A DNA stretch of 64,000 nucleotides, taken from Cytobacillus oceanisediminis 2691. GTDB lineage: Bacteria; Bacillota; Bacilli; Bacillales; Cytobacillaceae. Position numbers and translations under genes: made by a program. Shown piece by piece: positions 42,794-51,748 of this stretch. The stretch's first letter is position 1. Each line of letters opens with the position of its first letter. Location of the stretch: positions 1,525,501 through 1,589,500 of the forward strand of contig NZ_CP015506.1 in NCBI RefSeq assembly GCF_000294775.2, read 5' to 3'. The notes under the pieces were generated by a model. The model saw nothing but the letters and a program-made list of their open reading frames with translations, did no database searches and was not told the DNA's origin.

Positions 42794-43612
42794 ATGAGGC
42801 AAGAAGCATTAACATCACTGGTAATTAAAAACCTTCACACAGTTAAGGAGCTTGAAGCTGTATACGAACTTGAAACCCGCATATGGAGTGTGGAAGAAGC
42901 GGTGCCGGTTAATCATACGGTGGCAACGGTTAAAAATGGCGGGTTTGTGTTAGGTGCTTTCCTTGAAGAGGAACTGATTGGATTTCAATACAGCTTTCCT
43001 GGCTTTGACGGCACAAAGGTATATCTTTGCTCTCACAGCCTTGGGGTTCACGAGGAGTACCGGGCGTTCGGGATTGGAGAAAAGCTGAAACATGCTCAAA
43101 AAAAGACAGCGCTTGAGAAAGGCTATGATCTCATTTCGTGGACATATGACCCGCTTGAAACGGTTAATGCCAATCTCAATCTGCATAAACTCGGTGCGGT
43201 ATGCACTCAATATATTGAAAATGCTTATGGTGAAATGTCAGACCATATGAATGCAGGCATACCATCAGACCGATTTGTAGTGGAGTGGCGAATTAAAGGG
43301 GAATGTCCTGAACGTCAATGGTCTGAAGAGGTTCTGCCGATGGCATTGGAAACAGGTATGGCGGATGGCTTTTATTTTCCTGATAATACACAGTTGTTTC
43401 ATGAAAATGAAAAAATTCTTATCCCGGTTCCGGGGAATTTTCAAGATATAAAAAAGCGGGATTTTGAATTGGCTTTGAAATGGAGGGAGAGCACGAAAGA
43501 AGTATTCGTTCATTATCTCAGCAAAGGCTGGATTGTAACGGATCTGATAAGGGACATAACCGCGGAAAACCAATACTTATATCTCTTGGAAAAAGAAAAG
43601 GGATACTGCTAG
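42794..43612 (+). CDS. COG3375 GNAT acyltransferase, probable D-amino-acid N-succinyltransferase
   Basis: A 272-residue predicted GNAT protein. The acyl-CoA site lies in LGVHEEYRAFGIGEKL (about 75-95), followed by ISWTYDPLETVNANLNLHKLGA, a COG3375 hallmark. In Geobacillus, a homologue beside N-succinylamino acid racemase succinylates D-amino acids. Its stop is 12 bp before the racemase start here, supporting the same pathway. The third enzyme, an L-desuccinylase, is not in this window. Confidence 0.8.
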   Translation: MRQEALTSLVIKNLHTVKELEAVYELETRIWSVEEAVPVNHTVATVKNGGFVLGAFLEEELIGFQYSFPGFDGTKVYLCSHSLGVHEEYRAFGIGEKLKHAQKKTALEKGYDLISWTYDPLETVNANLNLHKLGAVCTQYIENAYGEMSDHMNAGIPSDRFVVEWRIKGECPERQWSEEVLPMALETGMADGFYFPDNTQLFHENEKILIPVPGNFQDIKKRDFELALKWRESTKEVFVHYLSKGWIVTDLIRDITAENQYLYLLEKEKGYC

Positions 43613-43624
43613 GAGAATGGGAAG

Positions 43625-44734
43625 ATGGACATTAAAAGCATCGTTTTAAGGCACGTCAAAATGGAGCTGCTGAATCCATTTACAACAAGTGTCGGAACGG
43701 AAGTGGATAAGGACTTTATTCTGGTAGAAGTAAAATCAAAAAGCGGCGAGTCAGGCTGGGCTGAATCGGTTTCCATTATGGAGCCGATATACAATGAAGA
43801 AACAGTTAAAACAAATTGGCATATAATGAGTGATCATTTAATACCGATCCTTTTTGCATCAGAAATCCGGCACCCTGATGATGTTTCAGAGGCATTCAGG
43901 CCTATCAGGGGAAACTTTAATGCCAAAGCAGCGCTAGAGGGTGCTGTCTGGGACCTTTATGCCCGGGAGAAGGGGATTTCTCTCGCAAAAGCTTTAGGCG
44001 GAGTAAAGGAAAAAATAGAAGTGGGCGTAAGTGTGGGCATACAGGAGTCGGAAGTAAAGATGCTCAAGCAAATTGAAGGTTATGTAAATGAAGGTTACCG
44101 GCGGATTAAGGTGAAAATCAAGCCCGGCTGGGATGTGCATATTTTAAAATCCATTCGTGCCCAATTTCCTGAAATACAGCTTATGGCTGATGCCAATTGC
44201 GCCTATACACTTAATGATATTGATCATCTTCAAAGGATGGAGGAGTTTAATCTTATGATGATTGAACAGCCTTTAGATCATGATGATATTATCGACCATG
44301 CCAAGCTTCAAAGTCATCTGAAAACGCCAATTTGCCTTGATGAAAGTATACATACCTTTGAGGATGCAAGAAAAGCGATTGAGCTTGGAAGCTGCAGAAT
44401 CATAAATCTTAAAATCGGCCGTGTTGGAGGACTGACAGAGTCCAGAAGAATTCACGACCTTTGCGAAGATCATAACATTCCGATGTGGTGTGGCGGAATG
44501 CTTGAAGCTGGAATAGGCCGTGCGCACAATATTGCCATTACTTCGCTGTCCAATTTTACGCTTCCTGGAGATACAGCGCCATCATCTCACTACTGGAAGG
44601 AAGATATCATCGATCCTGAAGTCACTATGGAAGATGGATTTATATTCGTGCCTGAAAGGCCTGGAATAGGCTATGAACCTAATCGTTCTAAACTAGAGGA
44701 TGTCACCCTTTATAGCCGTACTTATTCAAAATAA
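43625..44734 (+). CDS. menC: N-succinylamino acid racemase / o-succinylbenzoate synthase (NSAR/OSBS)
   Basis: Enolase-superfamily enzyme of 369 aa. Catalytic Lys lies in RRIKVKIKPGWD (second Lys of KxK), metal ligands in LMADANCAY, MMIEQPLDHDD and ICLDESIHT, and the base Lys in INLKIGRVGG. Members carry out OSBS in menaquinone synthesis, NSAR activity, or both. No other men genes are nearby and the partner is a COG3375 acyltransferase, so NSAR in D- to L-amino acid conversion is preferred. The symbol menC is by homology. Confidence 0.85.
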   Translation: MDIKSIVLRHVKMELLNPFTTSVGTEVDKDFILVEVKSKSGESGWAESVSIMEPIYNEETVKTNWHIMSDHLIPILFASEIRHPDDVSEAFRPIRGNFNAKAALEGAVWDLYAREKGISLAKALGGVKEKIEVGVSVGIQESEVKMLKQIEGYVNEGYRRIKVKIKPGWDVHILKSIRAQFPEIQLMADANCAYTLNDIDHLQRMEEFNLMMIEQPLDHDDIIDHAKLQSHLKTPICLDESIHTFEDARKAIELGSCRIINLKIGRVGGLTESRRIHDLCEDHNIPMWCGGMLEAGIGRAHNIAITSLSNFTLPGDTAPSSHYWKEDIIDPEVTMEDGFIFVPERPGIGYEPNRSKLEDVTLYSRTYSK

Positions 44735-44749
44735 ATGACATGCATAGCT

Positions 44750-44786
44750 GCGCCAGGGGGAACTCTGGCGTTTTTTTTTTTTTTTT
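44750..44786 (+). terminator. Terminator after NSAR gene
   Basis: CGCCAG-ggggaact-CTGGCG followed by a run of 16 or more Ts. Confidence 0.9.
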
Positions 44787-44907
44787 CTTATGTTGAAAAT
44801 TGCATTAGGGCCCGCTTAAATTTGTGATTCATATCACTGAAAGTTTGTCCTGCTTTTGATAAACTGATTGCAAAATTGTAAATGCTGCAAAATAAGGGGT
44901 GTGTGCT

Positions 44908-45819
44908 TTGAAGGTAAAGCGGCTGGCATTTTTAACAATTGTCCTTACCTATTTTCTGATTGTATTCGGCGGGTATGTGGCATCTTCGGAGTCAGGCATG
45001 GGATGCGGGCCGGAATGGCCTTTATGCAATGGTCTGGTAATCCCGATATTAGAAGGAGATACCTTAATTGAATATGCTCACAGGGTTATCGGTGCAGCAC
45101 TTGGAATAATGACGGCAATGTTGTATTTTAGTATTCAAAAATCAAATCCGGTGCGTGAACTTGATAAAGTTTCTAAGGTACTGATGCTGCTTTTAATAAT
45201 TCAAATTTTACTGGGGGCTGCTGTGGTTTGGATGGATTTGCCTGCTGTAGTTGTCTCTGTTCACCTAATCGTGTCTATGCTTTTCCTGGCCGCACTGATC
45301 TGGATCTGGCGAAATGCTGATGAACAGCGATCACTTGCTGTATTCGGAAAAGATAATAGTTTGCAAAATAAATTTAACGGATTGCTGATTGTGACGCTTC
45401 TTACTTTATTCCTTGGTGCTTATATTAAGCATGAATCATTCGGATTGTCATGCGGATGGCTTGAATGTGCAAATGGTTTTATGCCTGTATCTATTCCTGC
45501 AATGGTCCAGACCGGACATAGGATTCTGGCTGGAGTTGTGGCATTTTACATATTTATTCTTACGTATCTTTCATTTAAAAATAAATGGGAGGCTGGGTTG
45601 CAGAATCGGCTCATGGCTGCCTCCTTGCTTGTTTTAATCCAAATCATTATCGGAATTCTTACCATTATAAGTTACATTGAAATATCCTGGGCCGTTATCC
45701 ATCTTGCTTTTGGGACAGTGTTATTTGCAATTGTTTTTGAGGCAGGAGTTTTTGTATCACGATTAAGTAGGGTGATTACTCCAGGGAAAATAATCCGTTA
45801 TCAGAAGTATTTTGGTTAA
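44908..45819 (+). CDS. ctaA: Heme A synthase CtaA / COX15 family
   Basis: Membrane monooxygenase that converts heme O to heme A for cytochrome aa3. The 303-residue protein has eight helices in two related halves, each with a heme-ligand His (YAHRVIGA, SVHLIVS; TGHRILAG, VIHLAFG) and a Cys pair in its outer loop (CGPEWPLC; CGWLEC). The TTG at 44908 is spaced correctly from AAGGGGTG. No ctaB lies nearby, so this may be a second, unlinked copy. Confidence 0.88.
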   Translation: MKVKRLAFLTIVLTYFLIVFGGYVASSESGMGCGPEWPLCNGLVIPILEGDTLIEYAHRVIGAALGIMTAMLYFSIQKSNPVRELDKVSKVLMLLLIIQILLGAAVVWMDLPAVVVSVHLIVSMLFLAALIWIWRNADEQRSLAVFGKDNSLQNKFNGLLIVTLLTLFLGAYIKHESFGLSCGWLECANGFMPVSIPAMVQTGHRILAGVVAFYIFILTYLSFKNKWEAGLQNRLMAASLLVLIQIIIGILTIISYIEISWAVIHLAFGTVLFAIVFEAGVFVSRLSRVITPGKIIRYQKYFG

Positions 45820-45844
45820 ATTAAGAATGAATAACAACCACCCA

Positions 45845-45875
45845 AAAAAAGGCAGTCAAGTGACGTGCCTTTTTT
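45845..45875. terminator. Terminator between ctaA and small minus-strand gene
   Basis: AAAAAAGGCA-gtcaagtgacg-TGCCTTTTTT; suitable for both strands. Confidence 0.8.
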
Positions 45876-45887
45876 GTGTGAGACTTT

Positions 45888-46013
45888 TTATTTTTGCAGA
45901 TCTTTTTTTGTCATTTCGCTTCTGATATCTGCCTCTCTTGAGAATTCCGTATCCTGTTTTTGGTTTTTAGGATATTTGTTTTTTCTTTCGCGGTTATCAT
46001 TTTTGTTGGTCAT
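45888..46013 (-). CDS. Small hydrophilic protein, 41 aa
   Basis: Begins MTNKNDNRERKNKYPKNQKQ and continues DTEFSREADIRSEM. CGGAGG lies 7 bp before the ATG. Its composition resembles small Asn/Lys-rich spore-associated proteins, but no family is certain. Confidence 0.65.
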   Translation of the reverse strand: MTNKNDNRERKNKYPKNQKQDTEFSREADIRSEMTKKDLQK

Positions 46014-46065
46014 AAGTATGCCTCCGTTCGGTAATTAAGCTTTTGAGTGAAACCATTTTTTTATT

Positions 46066-46090
46066 AACCGGCCCATGGGCAGGGCCGGTT
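46066..46090 (-). terminator. Terminator of the SASP gene
   Basis: AACCGGCCC / GGGCCGGTT on a 7-bp loop, followed on the minus strand by AATAAAAAAATGG. Confidence 0.8.
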
Positions 46091-46112
46091 AAGTCCAGCA
46101 AAAAAACATCCT

Positions 46113-46307
46113 CTACTGATTTTGCTGGTTTTTAAGCTGCTGTTCTGCCATTGCGACAAGGCGCTTTGTCATCTCCCCGCCGACAGAACCGTTTGCTCGT
46201 GCGGTCGTATCAGCACCAAGCTGAACTCCAAACTCATTGGCGATTTCCTGTTTCATTTGATCCAATACATTTCCTGCACCGGGTACCAATAGTTTGTTTC
46301 TTGCCAT
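46113..46307 (-). CDS. Alpha/beta-type small acid-soluble spore protein
   Basis: DNA-binding spore protein of 64 aa that saturates and protects spore DNA and is degraded by GPR on germination. It has both family blocks: [20 protein letters not shown], which holds the GPR cleavage site within EIANEFG, and [29 protein letters not shown] precedes the ATG. Expression under SigG is expected. It proves the host forms spores. Confidence 0.95.
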   Translation of the reverse strand: MARNKLLVPGAGNVLDQMKQEIANEFGVQLGADTTARANGSVGGEMTKRLVAMAEQQLKNQQNQ

Positions 46308-46471
46308 GATACATCACTCCCCACGATTATTTGAGCAAATTAATGCTCGTTTTTAACTTATCCGATTAATGAAAAACAGATGCAACTATAAAATTGCCAA
46401 TCATTATAATCTGATAATAAAATTCATGTCAGATTATATAACACAAAAATTATAAATTTTCTAAAAACAGA

Positions 46472-46534
46472 TTGACTTCTATAAAATTTAGAGTAAAATA
46501 AGGATTAAATTAAATGATGTTAGATAATATAACA
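46472..46534 (+). promoter_or_regulatory. Promoter and TnrA/GlnR box before amt
   Basis: TGTTAGATAATATAACA at 46518-46534 matches the TnrA/GlnR consensus TGTNA-N7-TNACA exactly. A SigA-like TTGACT and TAAAAT pair (46472-46499, 16-bp spacer) lies upstream of it; a TATATT downstream (46542-46547) could be an alternative -10. Confidence 0.8.
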
Positions 46535-46585
46535 TTAAATTTATATTAATTCTTACATCAAAAAAATAACAGGGAGGAATGACAA

Positions 46586-47854
46586 TTGGATGCCACATTT
46601 TTAATGAACAGTCTGTGGGTTATGCTGGGAGCAATTTTAGTCATTTTTATGCTTGGCGGTTTTATTATGCTGGAAGCAGGTTCTACCAGGATGAAAAATG
46701 CGGGGCATATTGCAGGAAAAACGATCTTTACCTTTGGTCTATCATCATTAGTGTTTTGGGCAGTGGGCTTTGGCTTCATATTTGGCGGTAACGCAAATAT
46801 CCTGGTCGGGCTTACCAATTTCTTTTACTCAGGTGCTGAACTTGAGGGAATGGGCTTATCATCTTCGGTATTCTTCGTATTCCAGCTGGCATTTGCCGGT
46901 ATTGCCATCACGATTGCACTCGGCGGATTTGCTGAACGTGCAAAACTATCCGTTTACCTCATTTTCACCGTATTATTTTCCGCAATTGTATATCCTGTTG
47001 TTGCCCATTGGATTTGGGGAGGGGGCTGGCTTGCAGAACACGGCAAGCAGGACTTTGCCGGTTCAACAGTTGTTCACTTAACAGGTGCTATGGCAGCCTT
47101 GGCCGCTACTATTTTACTTAAGCCCCGAATTGGAAAGTTTAACAAGGACGGTTCGGCTAACAATATCTATGGTCATAACCAAGTATATACAGCCTTGGGT
47201 GTGCTGATCCTGTGGGTTGGCTGGTTCGGTTTTAACGCTGGGAGTACATTGACTGTTGACGATGGGTTCTTTGGATTTGTAGCTCTTAATACAAATCTTG
47301 CTGCGGGAGCAGGCGCAGTATCAGCACTGATTATTTCCTGGGTGGTTATGGGGAAATCCGATGTGCCGACAATGCTTAATGGTGCTCTTGCGGGCTTGGT
47401 CGCTATTACAGCTTCCTGTGCATTTGTGGATACTTGGGCGGCTGTTGTCATAGGGTTTGTAGCAGGAATACTGGTATTCTACAGTGTGCGATTCTTTGAA
47501 AAGAGGAAAATCGATGATCCCATCTTTGCCCTATCTGTTCACGGTGCAGCTGGGGTTTGGGGAACATTATCCACTGGATTCTTTGCGACACCTGAATTGG
47601 CAGCAGTCGGAAAGCCAGGATTGTTTTATGGAGGCGGTTTTGAACAGCTGGGAGTCCAGTTCATGGGTGTAGCTGTATCCGGTCTTTATGCATTTGCTGT
47701 ATCCTTCATTATTTTGGCAGCTGCCAAGAAAGTATTGGGAGGACTTCGGGTAACAGAAGAAGAAGAAATTATGGGATTAGATTTAAGTGAACATGGAAGC
47801 TACGGATATCCGGAAGTCTTCATGGCTGAGGAAAACAAAAGTTTAAGCTCATAA
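46586..47854 (+). CDS. amt: Ammonium transporter Amt
   Basis: Ammonium channel of 422 aa with eleven membrane helices. Family motifs are present: LGGFIMLEAGSTRMKNAG, VVHLTGAMAALAATILLKPRIGKF (pore His in HLTG), LILWVGWFGFNAGS and LSVHGAAGVWGTLSTG (second pore His). TTG start 8 bp after GGGAGGA. Unusually, no glnK (PII) gene follows; a GlnD-like nucleotidyltransferase gene does. Confidence 0.93.
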   Translation: MDATFLMNSLWVMLGAILVIFMLGGFIMLEAGSTRMKNAGHIAGKTIFTFGLSSLVFWAVGFGFIFGGNANILVGLTNFFYSGAELEGMGLSSSVFFVFQLAFAGIAITIALGGFAERAKLSVYLIFTVLFSAIVYPVVAHWIWGGGWLAEHGKQDFAGSTVVHLTGAMAALAATILLKPRIGKFNKDGSANNIYGHNQVYTALGVLILWVGWFGFNAGSTLTVDDGFFGFVALNTNLAAGAGAVSALIISWVVMGKSDVPTMLNGALAGLVAITASCAFVDTWAAVVIGFVAGILVFYSVRFFEKRKIDDPIFALSVHGAAGVWGTLSTGFFATPELAAVGKPGLFYGGGFEQLGVQFMGVAVSGLYAFAVSFIILAAAKKVLGGLRVTEEEEIMGLDLSEHGSYGYPEVFMAEENKSLSS

Positions 47855-47889
47855 GCAGGACTCGAGCTTTCTTTAAAGGAAGTGCCTGG

Positions 47890-48870
47890 ATGGAATCATC
47901 ATTTAATTCTTATCAATCCCTGAAAAAGTGGAAAGAGGAACAGATAATATATCGCTATGATACCAGTGCCCTGAATGAATTTCACGACCTTATCATGAAT
48001 GCTGTTATTAGCATAGCTTTGGAGCGATTGAAAATAGAAAGATCACCTTCATGGAAGTTTGCCTGGTTTACAATGGGAAGCGGCGGGAGAATGGAACAGG
48101 GCTTTCTGAGTGACCAGGACCATGGCTTGGTGTTTGAACCGGGTGAGGCAGAAGCAGAAGCGTATTTTTTGCAGCTGGGGGAGGAAATTTCAAAAGGTCT
48201 GCATGCAGCTGGATATCCCTATTGCGAAGGGAATGTGATGAGTTCAAATCCGCTGTGGTGCAAGTCGCTTTCTAAATGGAAAAGACAGATTCAAGCATGG
48301 ATGCAGGAGGAGAGTCTGCAGACGATAAGAAATCTCCACATTTTCTATGACAGCAGAGTTCTTGCGGGCCAGGAGGAATATATAGGTGAATTGAAGTCCA
48401 GTATCCACACGAACATTCAAAAAAGCCCTCATTTGCTGACCAGGATGATGGAGACCAGTATGCATATAAAAAAATCAGTTGGTCCATTTGGCCAGCTTCT
48501 GACAGAGGAAAAGGGGAGCCATCAAGGAGAGCTGGATCTAAAATATGCAGCATTTATACCTTATGTAAATGCGGTTAGAATTCTTGCTGTCAAAGAAGGG
48601 ATATTGGAGACATCCACTATTGCCCGAATGGGTAAGCTCAAAAAAATGAATGGCTATGATGAGGAAATGGGTAAATATGAAAGTAATTTTGCCGCTTTGT
48701 TAAAATGGAGACTTCAATCTTACAGGCAAACAGATACCTATGATGATACTCATTACATTCAGCTGAAATCCTTATCAAAATCTGAAAGAAATGAATTGAA
48801 AAATATTTTAAAGGATGGCAAAAAGCTTCATCAATTTGTAATCAGGGCCATTGAAAAGGGTGCAGGTTAA
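47890..48870 (+). CDS. DUF294 nucleotidyltransferase-like protein
   Basis: A 326-residue protein with the GlnD-type nucleotidyltransferase motif MGSGGRMEQGFLSDQDHGLVFE (about residues 59-80), with metal Asps in DQD, and a C-terminal helical DUF294 substrate-binding part. GlnD enzymes uridylylate PII in nitrogen control; here no PII or CBS domain is fused. It lies between amt and a DnaQ-like gene, and its stop overlaps the next start (TAATG). Target unknown. Confidence 0.82.
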   Translation: MESSFNSYQSLKKWKEEQIIYRYDTSALNEFHDLIMNAVISIALERLKIERSPSWKFAWFTMGSGGRMEQGFLSDQDHGLVFEPGEAEAEAYFLQLGEEISKGLHAAGYPYCEGNVMSSNPLWCKSLSKWKRQIQAWMQEESLQTIRNLHIFYDSRVLAGQEEYIGELKSSIHTNIQKSPHLLTRMMETSMHIKKSVGPFGQLLTEEKGSHQGELDLKYAAFIPYVNAVRILAVKEGILETSTIARMGKLKKMNGYDEEMGKYESNFAALLKWRLQSYRQTDTYDDTHYIQLKSLSKSERNELKNILKDGKKLHQFVIRAIEKGAG

Positions 48871-49598
48871 TGGGATTCCATCCTTTTGTCCAATTTGTCA
48901 GAGGTATTCAAGGAAAACTTCAAACTAATATGTTTGGTGGGATGAATGGTCAAAATCCACAGCAAATGGCATTTATAAGGCAAATGCAGAGGGAATTGGA
49001 GAATACCGATTCAATGGCTATTCCATTCGGAAATTTGAATGTGGCTGTCTTTGATATTGAAACAACTGGATTTTATCCGGATAAAGGGGATCAGATTATA
49101 TCGATTGGTGCGGTTAAAATTATTAAAGGGAAAGTCAGTGAAGACAATTTTTATTCACTCGCCCGATTTGAAAAGCCACTTTCAAACGAAATTAAGGAGC
49201 TGACGGGTTTATCTGAGGCTGATTTAGAAAAAGCCCCTCCTCTCTCGGAAGTATTGATTAGTTTCCTTGAATTTGTGAAGGATATGCCGCTTGTGGCCCA
49301 TCATGCGAACCACGAGAAAAGCTTTATGCAGCACAGCTGCTGGAAGCTATTCCGTACGCCATTCAAGTATAGGATATTAGATACTTCCTTCCTTTACAGG
49401 ATAGCTGATCATAAAAAATCATTCTGGAGATTAGAAGACCTTTGTGAATTTTATAGCATCCCTGTTAAAGACCGCCATCATGCCCTGGGAGATGCAAAGC
49501 TTACTGCTCTCTTATGGTGCCGTTTGATCGAGGAGGTTCATAAATTAGGATGCTCCAACTTAAAAGAGGTTTACGAGCGAATAGCCAGGTTTAGCTAA
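48870..49598 (+). CDS. DnaQ-like 3'-5' exonuclease (DEDDh)
   Basis: A 242-residue protein. An N-terminal extension of about 50 aa precedes the exonuclease core with Exo I VFDIETTGF, Exo II VAHHANHEKSF and Exo III HHALGDAKLTALL. It is coupled to the DUF294 gene by an overlapping start. The pairing of DUF294 and DEDDh exonuclease is seen elsewhere in Bacillus, but the biological link is unclear. Confidence 0.85.
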   Translation: MGFHPFVQFVRGIQGKLQTNMFGGMNGQNPQQMAFIRQMQRELENTDSMAIPFGNLNVAVFDIETTGFYPDKGDQIISIGAVKIIKGKVSEDNFYSLARFEKPLSNEIKELTGLSEADLEKAPPLSEVLISFLEFVKDMPLVAHHANHEKSFMQHSCWKLFRTPFKYRILDTSFLYRIADHKKSFWRLEDLCEFYSIPVKDRHHALGDAKLTALLWCRLIEEVHKLGCSNLKEVYERIARFS

Positions 49599-49668
49599 AC
49601 AGTAGATGCCCTAACACTGGCCGGACAGTAATTACAAAGTTTGCGTATAAACCAATAGGTAAATTAAA

Positions 49669-49692
49669 GCCCCAATCACTATGAGATTGGGG
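49669..49692. terminator. Terminator after the amt operon
   Basis: GCCCCAATC-actatga-... paired with GATTGGGGC; few Ts on the plus strand, more fitting on the minus strand with TTTAATTT. Confidence 0.7.
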
Positions 49693-49740
49693 CAAAGTTG
49701 TTATTCCTAAGGCTCACGGCAGTAAGCACAAAGTTCTCCC

Positions 49741-50070
49741 TTAGAATTCCCCGTCAAAAGGAGTAAAAGGGATGTTAAGTCTATTCTCAACTGCCCTTAG
49801 CCTTTGGTTCAGCCGATTAAGCCTTCGTGTATGGCGGTCAACGGTCTGGTTCAGCATTTTAACCTGGTCAGTCAAATTTACCAGCTGCCTGTTCAGCCGG
49901 GTAATCTCTCTGGATTGCTCCTGATTTTGCCTTTCCAAAGCTGTAACCCTTCTTTCGAGCTGCTGGGGCTGTCTGTCATCATATTGTTCGTACTGCTGAT
50001 AATCATATTCAGGGGTGAAGTGGGCTGCTGGCTGAGGAAGATAACCTTGATAATAGCCATATGGATACAT
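49741..50070 (-). CDS. Coiled-coil protein with Tyr/Gln-rich N-terminus
   Basis: A 109-residue protein: residues 1-38 are rich in Tyr, Pro and Gln ([18 protein letters not shown]), residues 40-100 are a strong heptad-repeat coiled-coil. Such composition is common among spore-coat or spore-surface proteins, but no family is recognised. GGAGAGTGCCC precedes the ATG. Confidence 0.65.
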   Translation of the reverse strand: MYPYGYYQGYLPQPAAHFTPEYDYQQYEQYDDRQPQQLERRVTALERQNQEQSREITRLNRQLVNLTDQVKMLNQTVDRHTRRLNRLNQRLRAVENRLNIPFTPFDGEF

Positions 50071-50224
50071 TGGGCACTCTCCTTTTATGCAAAAATCCTA
50101 TAACTCCTTATAAGGTATGCATAAGTGGGCGGAGAGACACGGCAAATGCCTATTTTAATTGCCGGCTGCTAATTTGTGATCGGTATCATCTGAAGGGAAG
50201 GTCTTTAAACAGCCGTATCTGTCT

Positions 50225-50461
50225 TTACATGAAGGGGGGAACACCTTTGCTGATTTCTGAAACAAGGGAAGTGAGTGATTGCATCTGCTGGTCATCGAGG
50301 TCAAAAGCAATTTTAATTTTATTTTCAAGATCAGCTGTTACTCTTCTCTTGCCTACCTCAACCAGAGCTATTAGAGAGAAGCTGCAGCTGACAACTCTTG
50401 CGAAATCACGCTGTGTCATGTTATAGCTTTTTCTGATTAGCTTAATAATCTCTTTGTTCAT
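50225..50461 (-). CDS. XRE-family helix-turn-helix regulator
   Basis: A 78-residue Cro/CI-type protein with helix-turn-helix at about 14-45 (MTQRDFARVVSCSFSLIALVEVGKRR). A short C-terminal tail follows. Single-domain size suggests a dimeric local regulator. GGATGAAT before the ATG is a modest ribosome site. Target unknown. Confidence 0.75.
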   Translation of the reverse strand: MNKEIIKLIRKSYNMTQRDFARVVSCSFSLIALVEVGKRRVTADLENKIKIAFDLDDQQMQSLTSLVSEISKGVPPFM

Positions 50462-50657
50462 TCAAATTCATCCTTTGAAAATTCTCCCTATTTTTTATCA
50501 GGGCAAGATTTTTTTAGTCTTATAGCTATTAAATTAGCATTGTGCTATAGGTTTGTCAAAGTAATTTAATTACAATGGAAAAGCAGTTTAATAGATTAGC
50601 TGCATGTATAATTACTAAAATAAGGGGAGAAAAGGATTTAGAAGGGAGCTTTGCCTG

Positions 50658-51221
50658 TTGAATTTACTTTGGGATTTTGACGGCACTTTGTTTGATACAT
50701 ACCCAGCCTATACAGCGATTGTCAGGGAAGTAATGGGAGATGAAAAGATCTCGGGAGAAGAGATTTTTTGGCAGTTAAAGGTATCATTCAGTGATGCATT
50801 TGAACATTTCGGTTTAAATGATGAACAAATTAAAGCAATCAGGAACATGGCGAGACAGTTGCGGCCCAAAGATTTAACGCCTTTTCCTGAGGTTGAGCAT
50901 GTATTAAAGCAGGCTGATAAGAATGTTATTATGACTCACAAGGAAAGAGATGATGTTCTATCTATATTGCAGTTCCATAATTTGGATGGATACTTTACCG
51001 ATATGGTAGCAGGTGACGACGGCTATCCCCGCAAGCCTCACACCGCTTCATATGAATTTCTGCATGAGAAGCATAAAGTGGATATAGCAATTGGAGATAG
51101 GGAAATAGACATTTTGCCGGCAAAGGAGCTTGGCATAAAAACTTGCCTCTTTCAGAATAATACTCCAGGAGCAGATTACTATTTGAGTCACTATAGAGAT
51201 TTTAATAAGATAATAAAATAA
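50658..51221 (+). CDS. HAD-superfamily hydrolase
   Basis: A 187-residue phosphatase of the phosphoglycolate-phosphatase type. Motif I DFDGTLFDT at the N-terminus, motif II MTHKER with Thr, motif III Lys in GYPRKP and motif IV GDREIDI are present, with a small helical cap. TTG start after GAAGGGAG. Physiological substrate unknown. Confidence 0.88.
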   Translation: MNLLWDFDGTLFDTYPAYTAIVREVMGDEKISGEEIFWQLKVSFSDAFEHFGLNDEQIKAIRNMARQLRPKDLTPFPEVEHVLKQADKNVIMTHKERDDVLSILQFHNLDGYFTDMVAGDDGYPRKPHTASYEFLHEKHKVDIAIGDREIDILPAKELGIKTCLFQNNTPGADYYLSHYRDFNKIIK

Positions 51222-51271
51222 AGCATTCATAGAAAATACGCTCCTGGCTAAAATTATGGTAGATACAATAC

Positions 51272-51307
51272 AAGACGCCTGGCACGTCATTAGATGCCAG
51301 GCGTCTT
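51272..51307. terminator. Terminator between HAD and YdaG-like genes
   Basis: AAGACGCCTGGCA-cgtcattaga-TGCCAGGCGTCTT, a 13-bp perfect stem usable on both strands. Confidence 0.85.
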
Positions 51308-51310
51308 GGT

Positions 51311-51733
51311 TTATAAATCAAGTGTTTTTGGTGAATTTTCTTTTGTGTTCATCAGCGTTATTTTAACCGGTTTAATTTCAAGAACAATTAAATTGGAATC
51401 GTTCGGACCATCGAACCAGGGTTCCATATTTTCATTCCATAGTTTTTCTTTTAAATCATCCGAATCATTAATAGAGGCTGTTCCTTCAATTTCTACATAG
51501 GAATCACCAAACCCTTCACCTTCATATCCTGCTAAGATATGAACGTTTGAGTTGGCTTTAATTTCATCTGCTTTATCTGTCTGAATGCTGGTGGGTGTAA
51601 ACAAGGTAAGATTATCGTTAAAAAATGTCATGTAGCGGGAATAGGGTTTGTTGTTCTTCACGGTAGAAAGGATGCCTATTTTGCTGTTTTCCAGTATATT
51701 TATGATTTTTTCCTTTAGGTTATTCTGGCTCAT
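51311..51733 (-). CDS. ydaG: General stress protein, pyridoxamine-phosphate-oxidase fold (YdaG-like)
   Basis: A 140-residue FMN-binding split-barrel protein similar to B. subtilis general stress protein 26. Features: IGILSTVKNNKPYSRYMTF near the N-terminus, then DNLTLFTPTS and GFGDSYVEIEGTAS. Expected SigB control was not checked in detail. GAAAGGCTGG lies before the ATG. Confidence 0.85.
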   Translation of the reverse strand: MSQNNLKEKIINILENSKIGILSTVKNNKPYSRYMTFFNDNLTLFTPTSIQTDKADEIKANSNVHILAGYEGEGFGDSYVEIEGTASINDSDDLKEKLWNENMEPWFDGPNDSNLIVLEIKPVKITLMNTKENSPKTLDL

Positions 51734-51748
51734 AGTATCCAGCCTTTC

